Origin: Galaxea fascicularis
Lineage: Eukaryota; Cnidaria; Anthozoa; Scleractinia; Euphylliidae
Length of the DNA: 64,000 nucleotides
Direction: 5' to 3'
Assembly (NCBI GenBank): GCA_948470475.1
Contig: OX419344.1
Location: forward strand, 23,173,225 to 23,237,224
Shown piece after piece: positions 61,006 to 64,000 of the stretch. The translations under genes and the position numbers were made by a program. The stretch's first letter is position 1. Each line of letters begins with the position of its first letter. The notes beneath the pieces are model-generated. The model ran no database searches, had not been told where the DNA came from, and saw nothing but the letters and a program-made list of their open reading frames with translations.

Positions 61006-63430
61006 TCAGTCTTCCTGCATCTCCTGGTAACAGCTCTTTATGAGACATGTCTGAAACATCTGCAAGTTCCAAACCCTCAGCCACAGCATGCCCAACTAAT
61101 GCCACAGTGTGTGTACCATCTACTGAGTCAGCATCACCTGAACAAGCAAAGGAGGCCAGTTAGTCAAATTGGGGTGGGATTGGGGGGCATATATAAGAGC
61201 TCTGGTTGAACCTTACAAAGCACACAATACACAGATGATTGGCTGTTCGGCTTAATTTAATTGTAGTTAGATTTAGTTAGTTGGATCCCAAGGGTTGGGA
61301 TGGCTCCTCCCCTTTTAGGCACCCACTTAACTGGGTTCCTTTGCAGGTTATTCGGCCACCAACTGAAATGCGGATCACTATTCGGCTTTTTTTGTTCGGA
61401 TTTTTCAATCTTTCTACAAGTCTTCAAGTTCGGCAAGTTCAAGATATCTTCACCATGGAGCTACACCTGGAATTCTTTTTCGACGCTTTTCATCATCAAC
61501 ATCATTCTCCTGCTTAGTTGCGCATAGGTTTTCAAACTCCAACGCTTCACTTGCCAGTCTGTTAGCACTGGATTAAGTGAAGTTACACTCCGTAATGTTC
61601 AACCAGATTTTAAACTAAGACTTAACTATGTAACTGTAGCTTGGGGCCATTAAACTTTGGACAAAGACCAGTTTTGGAAACTTCTTCCAAGTTTAATGGT
61701 CTTTTTGGTTACAGGCAGATGAATAATTAATTCACAATAAGGAGTCGCCAGGCACGTAAAACTGGGAATAAAGGGACAAACATATGCATACATCCTATAG
61801 AACTATTAGTTAACATAATACTCAGCTGTTTCAACCACCAAAGATAACAAGTATTGCAGACATGAAGTATCTTCAATTGATTATCTGACAAGCTGCCAAA
61901 TCAAAAATTTTTCTCCAAACCCATTAAGAGCAGTTGTCACATAAAACACTTATACACTTGTATGAATACTGAAATTTGTCAGAAATCAACTGTGAAAGAT
62001 GAAGCATTTGTCTACTTGTCTATTGACTCAAAATTATCATTTTCATATGGCAACTGTCTCACAGAGGATTTATCATCTTCTTTCTTGTGACTCAGATTAG
62101 CTAAAAACATCTGTCAGATGAAATATTTATTCACTTGTCTGTATACTTTTGAAAATTACCAGCAAGTATTAGTAAGATGAAATATAAGTCAAATTTACAA
62201 TTTACAAAACCAGCAGCTGCTGCAAACAAAACATAGTATTCCAAACTGCAAGTTGCTATTTGTGCCAGAACGTTTTGGTTGAAACAGCTATAATTAAGTA
62301 ACAATAATCTAGCTGAACTCAGAAGAAGAAGAAGAAGACAGCACTCTGGCCTGAGGTATGTGGATTTTTATTGTTTTCCGATGAATCGATATTCGGCACA
62401 TTCGGCTTTCGACATCCGTTGGCTTTACCCTCAGTCCAAATTTGACAATGCATTCAATTTAGATGCTTGGTATTGACAAAAATCGATAGCAAGCTGTGAA
62501 CAGTCCCTGATTGTGTCCGGGGAACTCTGAATGTTTCAGTTGAGGTGCCAAATTTTTTGGACGCAGAAACATTCCCAGTTTCGCTGGACACTTAACTTTA
62601 GCATAGGTGCGCACCCTTCGGCAGACCTACCAACATCCCGAGGATTGATCAAGACTACAAGCTCTGTAACACTGAAATAAAAATAATAAAACTCTCAAAA
62701 CCACCCTGCTGTCAGTGTCTTTGTCTTAAAACATTTACTTAAGTAAATAATTCAATACTAACAACTCATTCTATTTCAGGGACTAACAACTCATTTTATT
62801 TCAGCAACTAACAAATCATTGTTTTTCAGAGAAGAAAATGTGTAAAGGATGTTACAAGAGTGAAATAAAATTCTAAAAAACACAGGTGTCTCTGTATTGA
62901 TAAACATACTAACATTTCCATTTCAGAATTACATCTGCATACATTTTATGATCAGCAAAACTGTAACTTGAAGTTGAATCTCTTCTAATAAAAGAAACCA
63001 AAAACGTTGTCAGTGTCTTGTTTAAACAAATACTAACCAACCCATCTTAATTTCAGCAATGTCAGTACTAGCTTCTAAGAGATGGTTTTCATGGCATAAC
63101 TACATGTACAAGAAGAAGATAACAGTCATCAACTAGAATGTAACTTGATGTTTAAGTTCTCCTAATAAAAGAGACAAAAAGCAGGTGTATGCGTCTTGCT
63201 TAAGCAATACTAACCAATACATTTTAATTTCAGCAATATTAGTACTGTCTTTTAAAACATCTTAGCTTCCACAAGATGGTTTTCATGCATTTCTGACTAC
63301 AAGAAGACAACAATTATCCACTAGATGTCTTTGACAAAATTTATCTTTTCTTCAATGTGAGGTGAGCAATACAGTTTTCTCATTTTCATGCTTCAATTTT
63401 AACTGGTGAGTTTATCATCATATTTTACAG
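61006..63430 (+). repeat. Tandem array unit 3, incomplete
   Basis: It starts with the same TTTCAGTCTTCCTGCAT leader and carries the TATA region, hairpin, donor-like site and acceptor modules, including one extra module (63160-63233). Similarity to units 1 and 2 fades at the final acceptor (TTTTACAG, about 63430). After a spacer, 63660-64000 holds short repeats of the kind found at the far end of units 1 and 2, suggesting an internal deletion of several kb. The window ends before this can be resolved. Confidence 0.85.
61190..61199 (+). promoter_or_regulatory. TATA-type promoter element, unit 3
   Basis: Same element and flanks as at 45417, including GAGCTCTGGTTGAACC. Confidence 0.5.
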
Positions 63431-64000
63431 CTCAATCTCGATATGATTGGATAACGATATTACTCAACATTACATTAATGAGGCGCAACTGTCTTAACAC
63501 TCAAATTAAGAAGGGATGAACCTAAAATCAACAACTTCAGACTCCACAATGAATGCTATTAAGGAGTGGTAAGTATAACAGGTAAGTTAACTCAACATTA
63601 ATATTTTTTCTAAGTCCAGTCATATTTGATCAAAATGTGATTTGATGCTAAATTAATGAGATGACTACTATCACTCGGAATGCTGATTTACAGCTGGGAG
63701 AGGACCATCAAATAATAGTGTCACTTCAAATAATTATGACATGATCTATTGTTGAAGAGGCTGATTTAATTGTTGGTATTCATTCAAAATACAAAGAGCT
63801 GTTAGTCAAGATGTTGGCTGAATTAATTTATTGAATGTCACTCCAAATTAATGTGTAGTCATGGATAGTCAGTCAAGATATTAATTTAATTGCTTCCTAC
63901 TGCTGGAAAATTCTATACATGACAACTGTCAGACAAGACACTGATTGGATGTCTCAATTTCCTTCCAAATTTCATCTTAGAATAACCTAACCTTGTTCTT

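Overview
This is animal nuclear DNA: AT-rich, intron-dense (GT-AG introns of about 0.1-3 kb), with short exons coding recognisable metazoan proteins and many small non-autonomous transposons and tRNA-derived SINEs in introns and spacers. The protein set and repeat style (TTAACCC...GGGTTAA MITEs, TTCGG-rich and hairpin MITEs, tRNA-headed SINEs) fit an anthozoan cnidarian, most likely a stony coral. That assignment is inference; no marker gene here proves it.

From 1 to 41.4 kb lie seven protein genes whose orientations alternate strictly: (+) beta-secretase-like aspartic protease, 3' end only (to 1364); (-) phosphoglycolate phosphatase, HAD family (3846-10626); (+) ATG16L1, the autophagy E3-like scaffold (10702-23539); (-) PPP1R11, PP1 inhibitor-3 (26729-29864); (+) DNAJC12 co-chaperone (30277-32292); (-) CLHC1 (33950-35937); (+) a membrane-anchored JmjC/cupin-like protein (36150-41392). 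They form three head-to-head pairs with start codons 75, 412 and 212 bp apart, and convergent pairs whose 3' ends face each other. All exon junctions given were read by eye from splice sites, reading phase and family similarity. The genes do not form one pathway. The layout suggests shared bidirectional promoters rather than a functional cluster.

From about 41.4 to 45.2 kb there is repeat-rich spacer, including a stretch with E2F-type and paired CCAAT motifs just upstream of a small spliced ORF of doubtful coding value.

From 45231 to the window end lies the most unusual structure: a head-to-tail array with a period of about 7.89 kb (two full copies and a third that breaks down near 63.4 kb). 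The unit has no credible long ORF. Each copy carries a TATA-type promoter-like element, a conserved hairpin, a 5' splice-like site, several modules of AATAAA plus a GTCAGTGTCTT-like segment plus TACTAAC plus a TTTCAG acceptor, and nested degenerate short repeats. It looks like a tandemly duplicated non-coding spliced transcription unit, or an array made of one, and is the best candidate here for something undescribed.
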